Below are positions 52,385 through 60,462 of a DNA stretch of 64,000 nucleotides, in pieces (within the stretch, counting starts at the first letter, position 1; each line of letters begins with the position of its first letter). The position numbers and the translations under genes were made by a program. The DNA is from Berkiella sp963829835 (GTDB lineage: Bacteria > Pseudomonadota > Gammaproteobacteria > Berkiellales > Berkiellaceae), in assembly GCA_963829835.1 (NCBI GenBank), contig CAWHKC010000004.1, positions 558,001 to 622,000 of the forward strand. The letters run 5' to 3'. The notes below the pieces were generated by a model that saw only the letters and a list, made by a program, of their open reading frames with translations, searched no databases and was not told the DNA's origin.

Positions 52385-52404
52385 GTTTTTTACTTATATA
52401 GTAA

Positions 52405-52426
52405 AGGCGGGTTTTGAAACCCGCCT
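52405..52426 (-). terminator. Hairpin between array genes 4 and 3
   Basis: AGGCGGGTTT (52405-52414) and AAACCCGCCT (52417-52426): perfect 10-bp inverted repeat with a two-base centre, 12 bases after the gene 4 stop codon. Minus strand continues with TTTACTATATAAGT, so the U-tract is poor. Confidence 0.65.
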
Positions 52427-52437
52427 ATGCAAAGTAA

Positions 52438-53250
52438 TTAGATATTCCAGACCAAAGACAAAATCGCTGATTGTTCATGTGGATTCATACTGGTATTCAC
52501 AAGCGTAAGGTTATCGGATGCCGCAACCGTTGCACCTACCGTTTTGCCTCTGTAATGAAAATCATATTCTGCTCTGACTGTTAGGCCATTAATGCCAGCT
52601 ACGGTCGGAATTGGAGCTTCTACACCCACACCGATAACGGCGCGATAAGAATTTTTATGTGAACTCTCGCTAACACTAATCCCTGGAAATGCAACGGGAG
52701 CAGGTGGGAGCGGTCCTACTAATACAACATTTGGCTGTCTAAATGCGTTAAAATTCAGTTTATCTCGGCTCCATTCTGCGCCAAGGCGAATATAAGGCAT
52801 CAGATAAGGCGCCAGCTCATATCCCATACGACCGGTTAAACCAACAGCCCAATCACGCTTATATTTAGTTGAGGCGATCCATGCTACAGGCCCGACCCCA
52901 AAGGCTGCATTTAGAGAAGAATCAGCTTCTGCGAAAACAAAGTCCTGGCCATCTTCATAGCCGCGCCAATCTACATTGAGTTCTGTGCCCAATAACCAGC
53001 GGTTACATTTCCATTGATAACCACCAAAAATGCTTCCAAGCCATCCATTATCTTTAAATCGTTGATCGAAAGCCGTTTCTGCTCCTTCAAAAGGAGCCGT
53101 GGCATTAATGATGGTGATGTATTCTTTTCCTTCGCGTACCCCATAGCCACCCGATACGCCCACCAACCAATTTCCTTGCCAATCTGCTTGCACAGCTGTA
53201 GATGCCAATAAAGCTGAGGAAAGACAAATTGCAGTTCCCAGTTTTTTCAT
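52438..53250 (-). CDS. Array barrel 4: outer-membrane protein
   Basis: 270 aa. Signal peptide MKKLGTAICLSSALLASTAVQA, then WQGNWLVGVSGGYGVREG. Motifs: GGYQWKCNRWLLGTELNVDW, KRDWAVGLTGRMGYELAPYLMPYIRLGAEWSRD, IGVGVEAPIPTVAGINGL and AEYDFHYRGKT, ending ILSLVWNI. A Pro-rich loop (VLVGPLPPAPVAFPG) is specific to this copy. Upstream (53391-53464) lies a palindromic element. Confidence 0.84.
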   Translation of the reverse strand: MKKLGTAICLSSALLASTAVQADWQGNWLVGVSGGYGVREGKEYITIINATAPFEGAETAFDQRFKDNGWLGSIFGGYQWKCNRWLLGTELNVDWRGYEDGQDFVFAEADSSLNAAFGVGPVAWIASTKYKRDWAVGLTGRMGYELAPYLMPYIRLGAEWSRDKLNFNAFRQPNVVLVGPLPPAPVAFPGISVSESSHKNSYRAVIGVGVEAPIPTVAGINGLTVRAEYDFHYRGKTVGATVAASDNLTLVNTSMNPHEQSAILSLVWNI

Positions 53251-53390
53251 AATTACTTACCCCAAACTTAATTTTCAAATATTAAACAATGTCAGTATAC
53301 TTCGGTATAAACGCTAGTTGCTCTTCTGTCAAACAAAATCAAAATACCGACAGCCTTTCAAGCAATACGTCAAATAATTGGCACAACCCC

Positions 53391-53464
53391 AAACCTCTAC
53401 CTGCCGCGACTTGTTCGCGGCATCTATTTTTGGATACCGCGAACAAGTCGCGGTACGTAGGTTT
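53391..53464. repeat. Palindromic MITE/REP-like element
   Basis: CCGCGACTTGTTCGCGG (53404-53420) and its exact reverse complement CCGCGAACAAGTCGCGG (53437-53453) sit 16 bases apart, and each arm is itself near-palindromic. Outer edges AAACCT and AGGTTT extend the symmetry to about 74 bp. GC-rich against an AT-rich background. It lies between array genes 5 and 4. Confidence 0.8.
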
Positions 53465-53511
53465 ACCGTTATTAATTTTATGAGACAAAAGCACCTTCGG
53501 CAAACATTGCG

Positions 53512-54291
53512 TTAAAATAAGTCAAAGTTTCTCACAATCGCAATCAAGCCAGTTTGTGTTTTTGGCTGCATTTGGCTTGTGGCAATAGGATTGAGTATAC
53601 CATCTGTCACTATCCTATCTGTTTCAATGGTTTTGCCTTTTGAATGAAATTGGTATTCCAATCTCATCGTGATGGCGGTGCAATAAATAGGAAATTCAAT
53701 ACCGACACCACTTAAGAAACGATAGATCCATGTTTTATCTTGTAATCTCATCGAGTCATTGAAGCCATCCGGCATTAAAGTTGTGATTAATCTATCTCGA
53801 CCTGTTTCAACGCCTAAACGAACATAAGGCATAAGATAATCAACAATTTGATAACCCGCTCTGAAAGTGAATCCTGCCATCCAATCGCGCTGATATTCAG
53901 CGTTGCCATTCCAGCCAATTAAAGCGGCTGGATCTGAAAATGCAAAAGGATGATCTTCGCTAAAATTATGGCTTTCAACATTAAATTCACCACCAAAAAG
54001 CCATTTGTTGCATCTGCCTTGGTAGCCAAGTAAAAAGCCATAAATGGCGCCTGTGTCACTGACATCTCTTACCACAATTGATTGTGGAATTAAGGGAAAT
54101 CCACCATAACGCATCGTTGTGTCAAGACTTGCCTCTCTGTCAGCATAACCTGCAAAAATGCCAACAAGAAAATTGGTTTGCCATTCTTTTTTCCAAATAC
54201 TTTCTGGCCAATGCGTGACCCATTCATCAGCAAAAAGGGGGGTTACCAACAAAGAGCATATCAAACAAAATAATAATCGGATTTTTTTCAT
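53512..54291 (-). CDS. Array barrel 5: outer-membrane protein
   Basis: 259 aa from the ATG at 54291 (GGGAAAAG upstream); an ATG four codons earlier is possible. Signal peptide MKKIRLLFCLICSLLVTPLFA, then a short extra segment before WQTNFLVGIFAGYADREAS. Motifs: GYQGRCNKWLFGGEFNVES, RDWMAGFTFRAGYQIVDYLMPYVRLGVETGRD, GVGIEFPIYCTAITMRLEYQFHSKGKT. It has an additional Cys in IYCTA, shared in position with gene 7 (LGCTP). Ends LIAIVRNFDLF. Confidence 0.83.
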   Translation of the reverse strand: MKKIRLLFCLICSLLVTPLFADEWVTHWPESIWKKEWQTNFLVGIFAGYADREASLDTTMRYGGFPLIPQSIVVRDVSDTGAIYGFLLGYQGRCNKWLFGGEFNVESHNFSEDHPFAFSDPAALIGWNGNAEYQRDWMAGFTFRAGYQIVDYLMPYVRLGVETGRDRLITTLMPDGFNDSMRLQDKTWIYRFLSGVGIEFPIYCTAITMRLEYQFHSKGKTIETDRIVTDGILNPIATSQMQPKTQTGLIAIVRNFDLF

Positions 54292-54314
54292 TACTTTTCC
54301 CATTAGAGAAAAAA

Positions 54315-55103
54315 TTAATCAATATTCCATACTACTGATAATTTGCCAGTATGCGTCTTTGGATTGATCTTGTTCATAAAGAAGGGATTAAAACCAAGGC
54401 CATCATTTATAATGCCTAAAGCTTCCATGGTTTTCCCTCTAGAATGAAAATCATATTCAAATCGAATACCGATAAAATTAAATATCGGTAAAGGCACTTC
54501 AGCACCAATCCCTATTACATAGCGCAATTGCTTATGTTCACCTTCTGTTATCACACTGAAATTATATATAGCCGGGTCGCCATAGTAGGCCACCATGAGT
54601 TTATCATCACTTTGTTCTAGGCCTAAACGAAAATAAGGCATAAAACAACGCGTAATTTCATATCCAATACGAGCCGTTATTCCAATGGTTGGTTCGCGTT
54701 TATAACGAACCAAGCCATTATAAGCAAAACCAGGCAAATCCACTTGTGCATTAGCATCTTGAATGGCGAAAAAATGATTGTGCTTCATATTATCCCAATC
54801 AATATTGAATTCGCCGCCCAATACAAACCGGTTATACCTCACTTGATAGCCCGCAAAAAATCCACCGATAAAGCCTGTGTCGGTATAATCTTCTATTAAA
54901 AAGGATACCGGGATCGCTTCAAGAGGGCTGGTATAAGCTAAAGTAATATCCATGCTCCCTAAACGTTCACCGTAACCACCAGAGGCCCCGACTAAAAAGT
55001 TTCCGTCCCAATCATAATCCCAAAGTGGTCGCAATAATGCATGAGCTGTACTCATGTGCAAAAGGGAAAATGAAAGACAAAGCAAAGAAAATAACTTGTT
55101 CAT
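54315..55103 (-). CDS. Array barrel 6: outer-membrane protein lacking the conserved Cys
   Basis: 262 aa from the ATG at 55103 (TAAGGTATCC upstream). Signal peptide MNKLFSLLCLSFSLLHMSTAHA. Barrel motifs: AGYQVRYNRFVLGGEFNIDW, GITARIGYEITRCFMPYFRLGLEQSDD, GIGAEVPLPIFNFIGIRFEYDFHSRGKT, ending LSVVWNID. Where the others have RCNxW or a close variant, this one has RYNRF: both the Cys and the Trp are replaced. It carries a Cys two strands later (TRCFMPY) instead, so a swap is possible. Confidence 0.84.
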   Translation of the reverse strand: MNKLFSLLCLSFSLLHMSTAHALLRPLWDYDWDGNFLVGASGGYGERLGSMDITLAYTSPLEAIPVSFLIEDYTDTGFIGGFFAGYQVRYNRFVLGGEFNIDWDNMKHNHFFAIQDANAQVDLPGFAYNGLVRYKREPTIGITARIGYEITRCFMPYFRLGLEQSDDKLMVAYYGDPAIYNFSVITEGEHKQLRYVIGIGAEVPLPIFNFIGIRFEYDFHSRGKTMEALGIINDGLGFNPFFMNKINPKTHTGKLSVVWNID

Positions 55104-55191
55104 GGATACCTTAAATTTAAAGGGCAACAGATCCCGTAGTATTATTACGATTAGTTGTAAAATGGGGCTCTGTCAAAAGAAAGTTAGGAAG

Positions 55192-55941
55192 TTAATCAAA
55201 ATTCCAAACTAGAGATAACTTTCCAACTTGCGTTCTCGGATGCATTTCAACCGTAAAAAAAGGTTTAAAGATTGGATCATTAAGAAGACCATTTGATTCT
55301 AAACTTTTACACCTTGATTCAAAGTTATATTCCAACCTTATAGTAACAGGAGTACAACCTAATGGCGTTTCAGCACCAAAGCCAACGACATAATGCAAAA
55401 GATGGTTGCTCTTGCGCAATGTTATGCTCCCTGGATTACCGGTAAAGGTGACCTCCAGCGATTCCTCGCTACCTTCAATGCCTGCGCGAAGATAAGGAAT
55501 AAAATAAGGAGCCATTTCGTAACCCATTCTGCCAGTGAGAGCAATGATAGGACCACGTTTATATTTTGATACCGCGCTCCAACTTAACAATGAAGACAAA
55601 TTTGGCGCCAAATCAGGATAAACGAGTCCCCTGTTCCGATTAAGATCTTGCCAATCAATGCTCGCCTCTGCACCCCATATCCAACCCTGACATTCAACTT
55701 GATATCCCCCAAGCAGCCCATACAGGGCACCCTTTACGCTATAACGTTGAGGCGTATCTACTTTTGCAAAACGTTGAAGTATAGGATTTTGGGACGTATA
55801 CAACATACCAATGTCTAGTTCGCCACGGCGATCGGCAAAACCAGTGGATACCCCCAGCAACCAATTACCCTGCCAAGCGGCATTAGCACTGTTCATAGTG
55901 AACAATAACAACGTGCCGAATGCTATTCGCCAGTTTTTCAT
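55192..55941 (-). CDS. Array barrel 7: outer-membrane protein
   Basis: 249 aa. Signal peptide MKNWRIAFGTLLLFTMNSANA, then WQGNWLLGVSTGFADRRG. Motifs: GGYQVECQGWIWGAEASIDW, KRGPIIALTGRMGYEMAPYFIPYLRAGIEGSEE, GFGAETPLGCTPVTIRLEYNFESRCKS, ending LSLVWNFD. Three Cys in the mature part. A strong terminator upstream ends gene 8 before it. Confidence 0.84.
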   Translation of the reverse strand: MKNWRIAFGTLLLFTMNSANAAWQGNWLLGVSTGFADRRGELDIGMLYTSQNPILQRFAKVDTPQRYSVKGALYGLLGGYQVECQGWIWGAEASIDWQDLNRNRGLVYPDLAPNLSSLLSWSAVSKYKRGPIIALTGRMGYEMAPYFIPYLRAGIEGSEESLEVTFTGNPGSITLRKSNHLLHYVVGFGAETPLGCTPVTIRLEYNFESRCKSLESNGLLNDPIFKPFFTVEMHPRTQVGKLSLVWNFD

Positions 55942-55964
55942 TACATTAACTCCGGATAAAAAAA

Positions 55965-55994
55965 AGCGCCAAGGTGATTTCTCAGCTTGGCGCT
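55965..55994 (-). terminator. Strong Rho-independent terminator after array gene 8
   Basis: AGCGCCAAG (55965-55973) pairs with CTTGGCGCT (55986-55994); on the minus strand a T8 run follows at once. It lies 23 bases past the gene 8 stop codon. Confidence 0.92.
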
Positions 55995-56017
55995 AGGACT
56001 TTCCCATGAGGGTCTGT

Positions 56018-57037
56018 TTACATAAAGTTCCATACCCAAGCAATTTTACCAATATGCGATTCTGGTAAACGGAATTTGTGATTTCCGATCACAGGGAACA
56101 TATTATCTTCGATAATAATACTTTCCGTGCGAACGAAATTATACTCAAATCGGATTGTTGAAGCACCGATGTACGTTGGAAACTCCGCACCAATACCAGC
56201 AACAATTCCATAGATATCTTTTTCTCTTGAGCTAAAATCAGGTTGCTGTGCCCCCACTTGGCCTATCATTACCTGATAGCTAACTTCATCTCGGCTCAAT
56301 TGAGCGCCCAATCGAACATACGGCATGAAAAATGGCGTTACAAAATAGCCAGCACGCGCGGTCAAGGCAAAAATATCGCCACGATCGTAGAGTACAGTTC
56401 CATAAAGAATATCGTTATTGATTTCTTGATCAACAAACTGACGATCTAATTCAAAACTTCCAAAGTCGACGTTGCCTTCTATACCCAACATCCAACGCTT
56501 ACAATGCCATTGCCAACCAGCAATTAAGCTCATTAAAACGCCTGCGTCAGTTACTTTCATGCTTTGCATGCTATAACCAGGAACCGGTGCAGCTATCAAT
56601 GTTGGCGCGGTGTAAGTGGTAATGAAATTTTCTTTTTGAGAAGAATACCCAAGTGAACCACCTAACAAGAAATTGTTATTTGGGACTTCTTCATAAAAAT
56701 GATGGAAGTGGTGATGGTGTCTAGCATGATGACGATGATGTCTATGATGCTTTCGGTGCTTCTTATGATGGTGCTTTTTATGCACCTTCTCAGTTTCTGC
56801 TGCAGCTGCAGCCTCTGGCTGAGCAGCAGTTTTCTCAACTGTTGTTGTTTTCTCAACTGTTGTTGTTGTTTGCGAAGTGGTAGCCGCTTGGTTAGCGGTT
56901 GCTACTTGCTTAGCGCTCGCTGCTTGTTGCATAGCCTTTGCCGGCTGAGTATTTTGCTGCGGAGCAGCGTAAGCAACACCTGCTAAAAATGTAGCAGCTG
57001 ATAAAGCGGAAAGTGCCAAAACGGATTTCATACGCAT
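56018..57037 (-). CDS. Array barrel 8: outer-membrane protein with His-rich linker
   Basis: 339 aa from the ATG at 57037 (AAGGATGATTTTC upstream). Signal peptide (VLALSALSAATFLAGVAYA), then a Gln/Ala/Thr linker and a run extremely rich in His, Lys and Arg (HHKKHRKHHRHH and more, about 90-118). The barrel follows: FLLGGSLGYS, AGWQWHCKRWMLGIEGNVDF, ALTARAGYFVTPFFMPYVRLGAQLSRD, ending IAWVWNFM. The His linker parallels the one in the barrel at 4063, 52 kb away. Metal or pH sensing is inference. It is the first gene of the array in transcription order. Confidence 0.86.
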   Translation of the reverse strand: MRMKSVLALSALSAATFLAGVAYAAPQQNTQPAKAMQQAASAKQVATANQAATTSQTTTTVEKTTTVEKTAAQPEAAAAAETEKVHKKHHHKKHRKHHRHHRHHARHHHHFHHFYEEVPNNNFLLGGSLGYSSQKENFITTYTAPTLIAAPVPGYSMQSMKVTDAGVLMSLIAGWQWHCKRWMLGIEGNVDFGSFELDRQFVDQEINNDILYGTVLYDRGDIFALTARAGYFVTPFFMPYVRLGAQLSRDEVSYQVMIGQVGAQQPDFSSREKDIYGIVAGIGAEFPTYIGASTIRFEYNFVRTESIIIEDNMFPVIGNHKFRLPESHIGKIAWVWNFM

Positions 57038-57180
57038 GAAAATCATCCTTAATTACATCGCTAGGAACATGGCTCCTTAGCCTTTAAATGGCGTCTGAGC
57101 CATATTAACTGAAATTGATATTCTCAACGTCTGGGACCAGTCTAATGAACATGGCTTTAATTTACAATAGCGCCTCGGGT

Positions 57181-58641
57181 TTACAACCTCTTTTGCCAGA
57201 CTAATTCGAGATCTCTTGCTGCTTTCACTTCATCTAATCGTTTGCAAGGTAATCGACTTGGTGCGCTGCGAATTTTATCAGGGTGTTCTGTCATCTGTTC
57301 CCTTATCACTTTCATAGCTGCAATAAAATCATCTAAGGTTTGTTTTGATTCGGTTTCAGTTGGTTCGATCAATAAGCATTCGGGAATCAAAACCGGAAAA
57401 TAAGTTGTGGGTGCATAAAATCCCTGATCAAGAACACTTTTAGCAACATCCCAAGCTGTCACACCATAAGACTTAGCTTCTTGTGCCAAGGTGATAATAA
57501 ATTCATGGCCTGCAATTCGAGAGGGCGTAATGGTGTAACCAGCATCCTTCAATTTTGTCATAAGATAATTTGCATTCAGTGTTGCGTAATCGCTAACGCG
57601 GATTAATCCTTGTTCACCCAATAATCTAATGTAAATATAAGCTCTTAATAAAATGCCACAATTGCCCATAAAAGTTGATAATCTTCCTATTGATTTGGGA
57701 CAATCTTTTAATGTTAACCAATCATACTGAACCTGATTTGCGGTATTTGTTTTAGTTACCATCGGGACAGGCAAATAAGCCCGCAAAAGATCATTTGCCG
57801 CCAAAGGGCCAGCCCCTGGACCGCCGCCGCCATGAGGCGTTGCAAAAGTTTTATGCATGTTCATATGCATCACATCAAAACCCATATCGCCAGGCCGTAC
57901 TTTTCCTAAGATCGCATTCAAATTGGCACCATCATAATAAAGCAGTCCACCTGCTTCATGGACAAGCTGCGCGACCTCAGTAATATGGCGTTCAAAAACA
58001 CCTAAAGTCGATGGATTCGTTAACATGATACCGGCTGTTTTTGCTCCAAGTAAGGTTTTCAGGATCTCAAGATCAATGTCACCTTCTTTCGTTGTTGGAA
58101 CAACTTTCACTATAAATCCTGACATGGCAGCTGATGCGGGATTAGTCCCATGCGCGCCATCTGGTACTATCATTTCAATACGTTGAGTATCTCCTTTATC
58201 CAAATGATAGGCGCGGATCATGGCACATCCAGCAAATTCACCTTGTGCACCAGCCATTGGAGATAAAGAAACTGCGCTCATTCCGGTTATTATCTTCAAA
58301 TATTCTTGGAGCTCAAATAAACATTCCAATATGCCTTGAGAATGTTGCGCTAATGCTAAAGGATGATGATTTTTAAAATTATCTAGCATCGCTAATTTTT
58401 GCACACCACGCGGATTATATTTCATGGTGCAAGAACCCAATGGATAAAAATGAGTATCGATACAAAAATTTTTCTGCGATAACCTTGTAAAATGGCGAAC
58501 AACTTCTAATTCTGAAAGCTCTGGTAGTAATGGCGCATCGTTACGTAATAAATCTTTATCAATATTAACCGTGAAATTTCTTTCTGGAGGGACTTGAGAA
58601 AAAGCATAACGCCCAGGTTGGCTTTTTTCGAAAATGACCAT
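57181..58641 (-). CDS. gcvPB: Glycine dehydrogenase (decarboxylating) subunit 2
   Basis: C-terminal half of the split P-protein of the glycine cleavage system. 486 aa from the ATG at 58641 (AAGGACGAACAT upstream). The pyridoxal phosphate Lys is in HMNMHKTFATPHGGGGPGAGP; other motifs are YPLGSCTMKYNP, GAHGTNPASAAMSGF and YYDGANLNAILG. It forms a heterodimer with GcvPA and follows it by 14 bases. Last gene of the operon. Confidence 0.96.
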   Translation of the reverse strand: MVIFEKSQPGRYAFSQVPPERNFTVNIDKDLLRNDAPLLPELSELEVVRHFTRLSQKNFCIDTHFYPLGSCTMKYNPRGVQKLAMLDNFKNHHPLALAQHSQGILECLFELQEYLKIITGMSAVSLSPMAGAQGEFAGCAMIRAYHLDKGDTQRIEMIVPDGAHGTNPASAAMSGFIVKVVPTTKEGDIDLEILKTLLGAKTAGIMLTNPSTLGVFERHITEVAQLVHEAGGLLYYDGANLNAILGKVRPGDMGFDVMHMNMHKTFATPHGGGGPGAGPLAANDLLRAYLPVPMVTKTNTANQVQYDWLTLKDCPKSIGRLSTFMGNCGILLRAYIYIRLLGEQGLIRVSDYATLNANYLMTKLKDAGYTITPSRIAGHEFIITLAQEAKSYGVTAWDVAKSVLDQGFYAPTTYFPVLIPECLLIEPTETESKQTLDDFIAAMKVIREQMTEHPDKIRSAPSRLPCKRLDEVKAARDLELVWQKRL

Positions 58642-58655
58642 ATGTTCGTCCTTGA

Positions 58656-60026
58656 TTATCCGTTTTTTAGGGAACAAACTTCTTTTAATACTTTCACATA
58701 CTCAATAATATCTTCATCGGTTTTTGTTTCTGTCACACAAACCAACAATGCATTTTTCAATGCAGGATATTCTGTTTCCAATGCAAATCCAGCAGAGATC
58801 CCTTTTTCAGCCATTTTGATTAATACCTCTTGCGCAGAAACAGGCAATGCAAGCACTACCTCATGAAAATGGCTGCCTTCAAACAAAACTTTTATGCCAT
58901 TGGCTTGGCACTGCTTGCTAAAAAATTGAGTACGCTCATAACAACTCATGGCCTGGCGTTTTAATCCATGGGGCCCGAGCAAGCTCATATAAATGGTAGC
59001 TGCGGTGACTAAGAGCCCTTGATTGGTGCAAATGTTGGAGGTGGCCTTTTCACGCCGTATATGTTGTTCTCTGGCTTGTAGCGTTAAGGTAAATCCTTGC
59101 TTGCCATCGGTATCTTGGGTGCGCCCAACAATTCTGCCTGGCAATTGCCGAATTGAACTCAAGCGCGAACATAAAAACCCAAAGTAAGGTCCGCCAGATG
59201 CCAATGGGATCCCCAATGGCTGCCCTTCACCGCAAGCAATATCAGCCCCTTTATTTCCCCAAAGACCTGGGGGTTTTAGAAAGGCCATGGCCAAGGGATT
59301 CACTACCCCAATAACCAGTGCCTTATGGGAATGTGCCCAATCGGTTAATTCATTCACCGCTTCTAAACGTCCAAAAAAATTGGGAAATGGCAATACTAAC
59401 GCCGAGCATTCGCCCTCATCCTCGAAGCACTTATTTAGAGATTCAATGGTGATAACACCCTGCTTTTCATCAAAAGGGATTTCTATGAGTTCACTATTTT
59501 GTTCTTTAAAGGCTGTCTTTAATACTTGCCGATAGTAAGGATGAAGTGTTTGCGGAATAAAGAGTTTACTCTGTTTTTTCTTTTGCAGCCGACATGCCAT
59601 CAATAGCGCTTCTGCTAATGCTGTCGCACCATCATATAAAGAAGCATTAGAGACTTCTTGCGCCATTAACGAAGCCATCATGGTTTGATATTCCCATAAC
59701 AATTGCAACGTCCCTTGGCTGGCTTCAGCTTGATAGGGCGTATAATTGGTCAAAAATTCTCCTCGCATAGTAATATCCCATACTGCTTGAGGAAGATGGT
59801 GTTCATAAGCACCTGCACCAATAAAGCATTTTCCTTGGCTCATGTTTTTGCCACGCTCATTCATTAGGCGTGACATTTGCATTTCACTTAACGAAGGAGG
59901 GATGCCCGGCAGTGCATTAATCATTAAAGATGGAGGAATATCACCAAAGAGACTTGAGATTTCTTTTACACCAATATCGGCAAGCATCGATTCAACATCA
60001 TGCTTTGTGTGAGGAATAAACGGCAT
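58656..60026 (-). CDS. gcvPA: Glycine dehydrogenase (decarboxylating) subunit 1
   Basis: N-terminal half of the split glycine-cleavage P-protein. 456 aa from MPFIPHTKHDVESMLADIG at 60026; a longer reading to 60119 would overlap gcvH. Motifs: NYTPYQAEASQGTLQLLWEYQ, SLYDGATALAEA, GEGQPLGIPLASGGPYFGF and RQLPGRIVGRTQD. Works with GcvPB to decarboxylate glycine and pass aminomethyl to GcvH. Confidence 0.96.
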   Translation of the reverse strand: MPFIPHTKHDVESMLADIGVKEISSLFGDIPPSLMINALPGIPPSLSEMQMSRLMNERGKNMSQGKCFIGAGAYEHHLPQAVWDITMRGEFLTNYTPYQAEASQGTLQLLWEYQTMMASLMAQEVSNASLYDGATALAEALLMACRLQKKKQSKLFIPQTLHPYYRQVLKTAFKEQNSELIEIPFDEKQGVITIESLNKCFEDEGECSALVLPFPNFFGRLEAVNELTDWAHSHKALVIGVVNPLAMAFLKPPGLWGNKGADIACGEGQPLGIPLASGGPYFGFLCSRLSSIRQLPGRIVGRTQDTDGKQGFTLTLQAREQHIRREKATSNICTNQGLLVTAATIYMSLLGPHGLKRQAMSCYERTQFFSKQCQANGIKVLFEGSHFHEVVLALPVSAQEVLIKMAEKGISAGFALETEYPALKNALLVCVTETKTDEDIIEYVKVLKEVCSLKNG

Positions 60027-60045
60027 GTTAAGTGTCTTATATTTT

Positions 60046-60441
60046 TTATTTTTGATCTGCTTCCACTTTGCTTTCATATTCATCTGAATCCATAAGCTCA
60101 TCCCACTCATCAATATCATCGGGTTGGATTTTAATTAACCAACCTTCATGATAGGGATCGGTATTGATCAGTCCAGGAGTCGCGGCAATACTTGAATTAA
60201 CCGCTATCACTTCGCCAGCGATGGGACCATAAAGATCTGATGCGGCTTTCACCGATTCAATGACGCCAAATTCCTCACCAGCATGTAATTGAATACCCAC
60301 TTCCGGCAATTCAATAAAGACAATATCTCCTAATTGTTGCTGGGCATGATCGGTGATCCCAATTGTTATCACATCATCTTCATCCCGACTTACCCATTCA
60401 TGCGTCTTGGTATATTTAAACTCAGTTGGAATATTACTCAT
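60046..60441 (-). CDS. gcvH: Glycine cleavage system H protein
   Basis: Lipoyl carrier of the glycine cleavage system. 131 aa. The lipoylated Lys is in GVIESVKAASDLYGPIAGEV; other motifs are KYTKTHEWVSRDEDDVITIGITDHAQ and LGDIVFIELPEVG. It lies between gcvT and gcvPA with gaps of about 20 bases. Confidence 0.97.
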   Translation of the reverse strand: MSNIPTEFKYTKTHEWVSRDEDDVITIGITDHAQQQLGDIVFIELPEVGIQLHAGEEFGVIESVKAASDLYGPIAGEVIAVNSSIAATPGLINTDPYHEGWLIKIQPDDIDEWDELMDSDEYESKVEADQK

Positions 60442-60462
60442 AAAAACGCCATCTCCTTCTAG

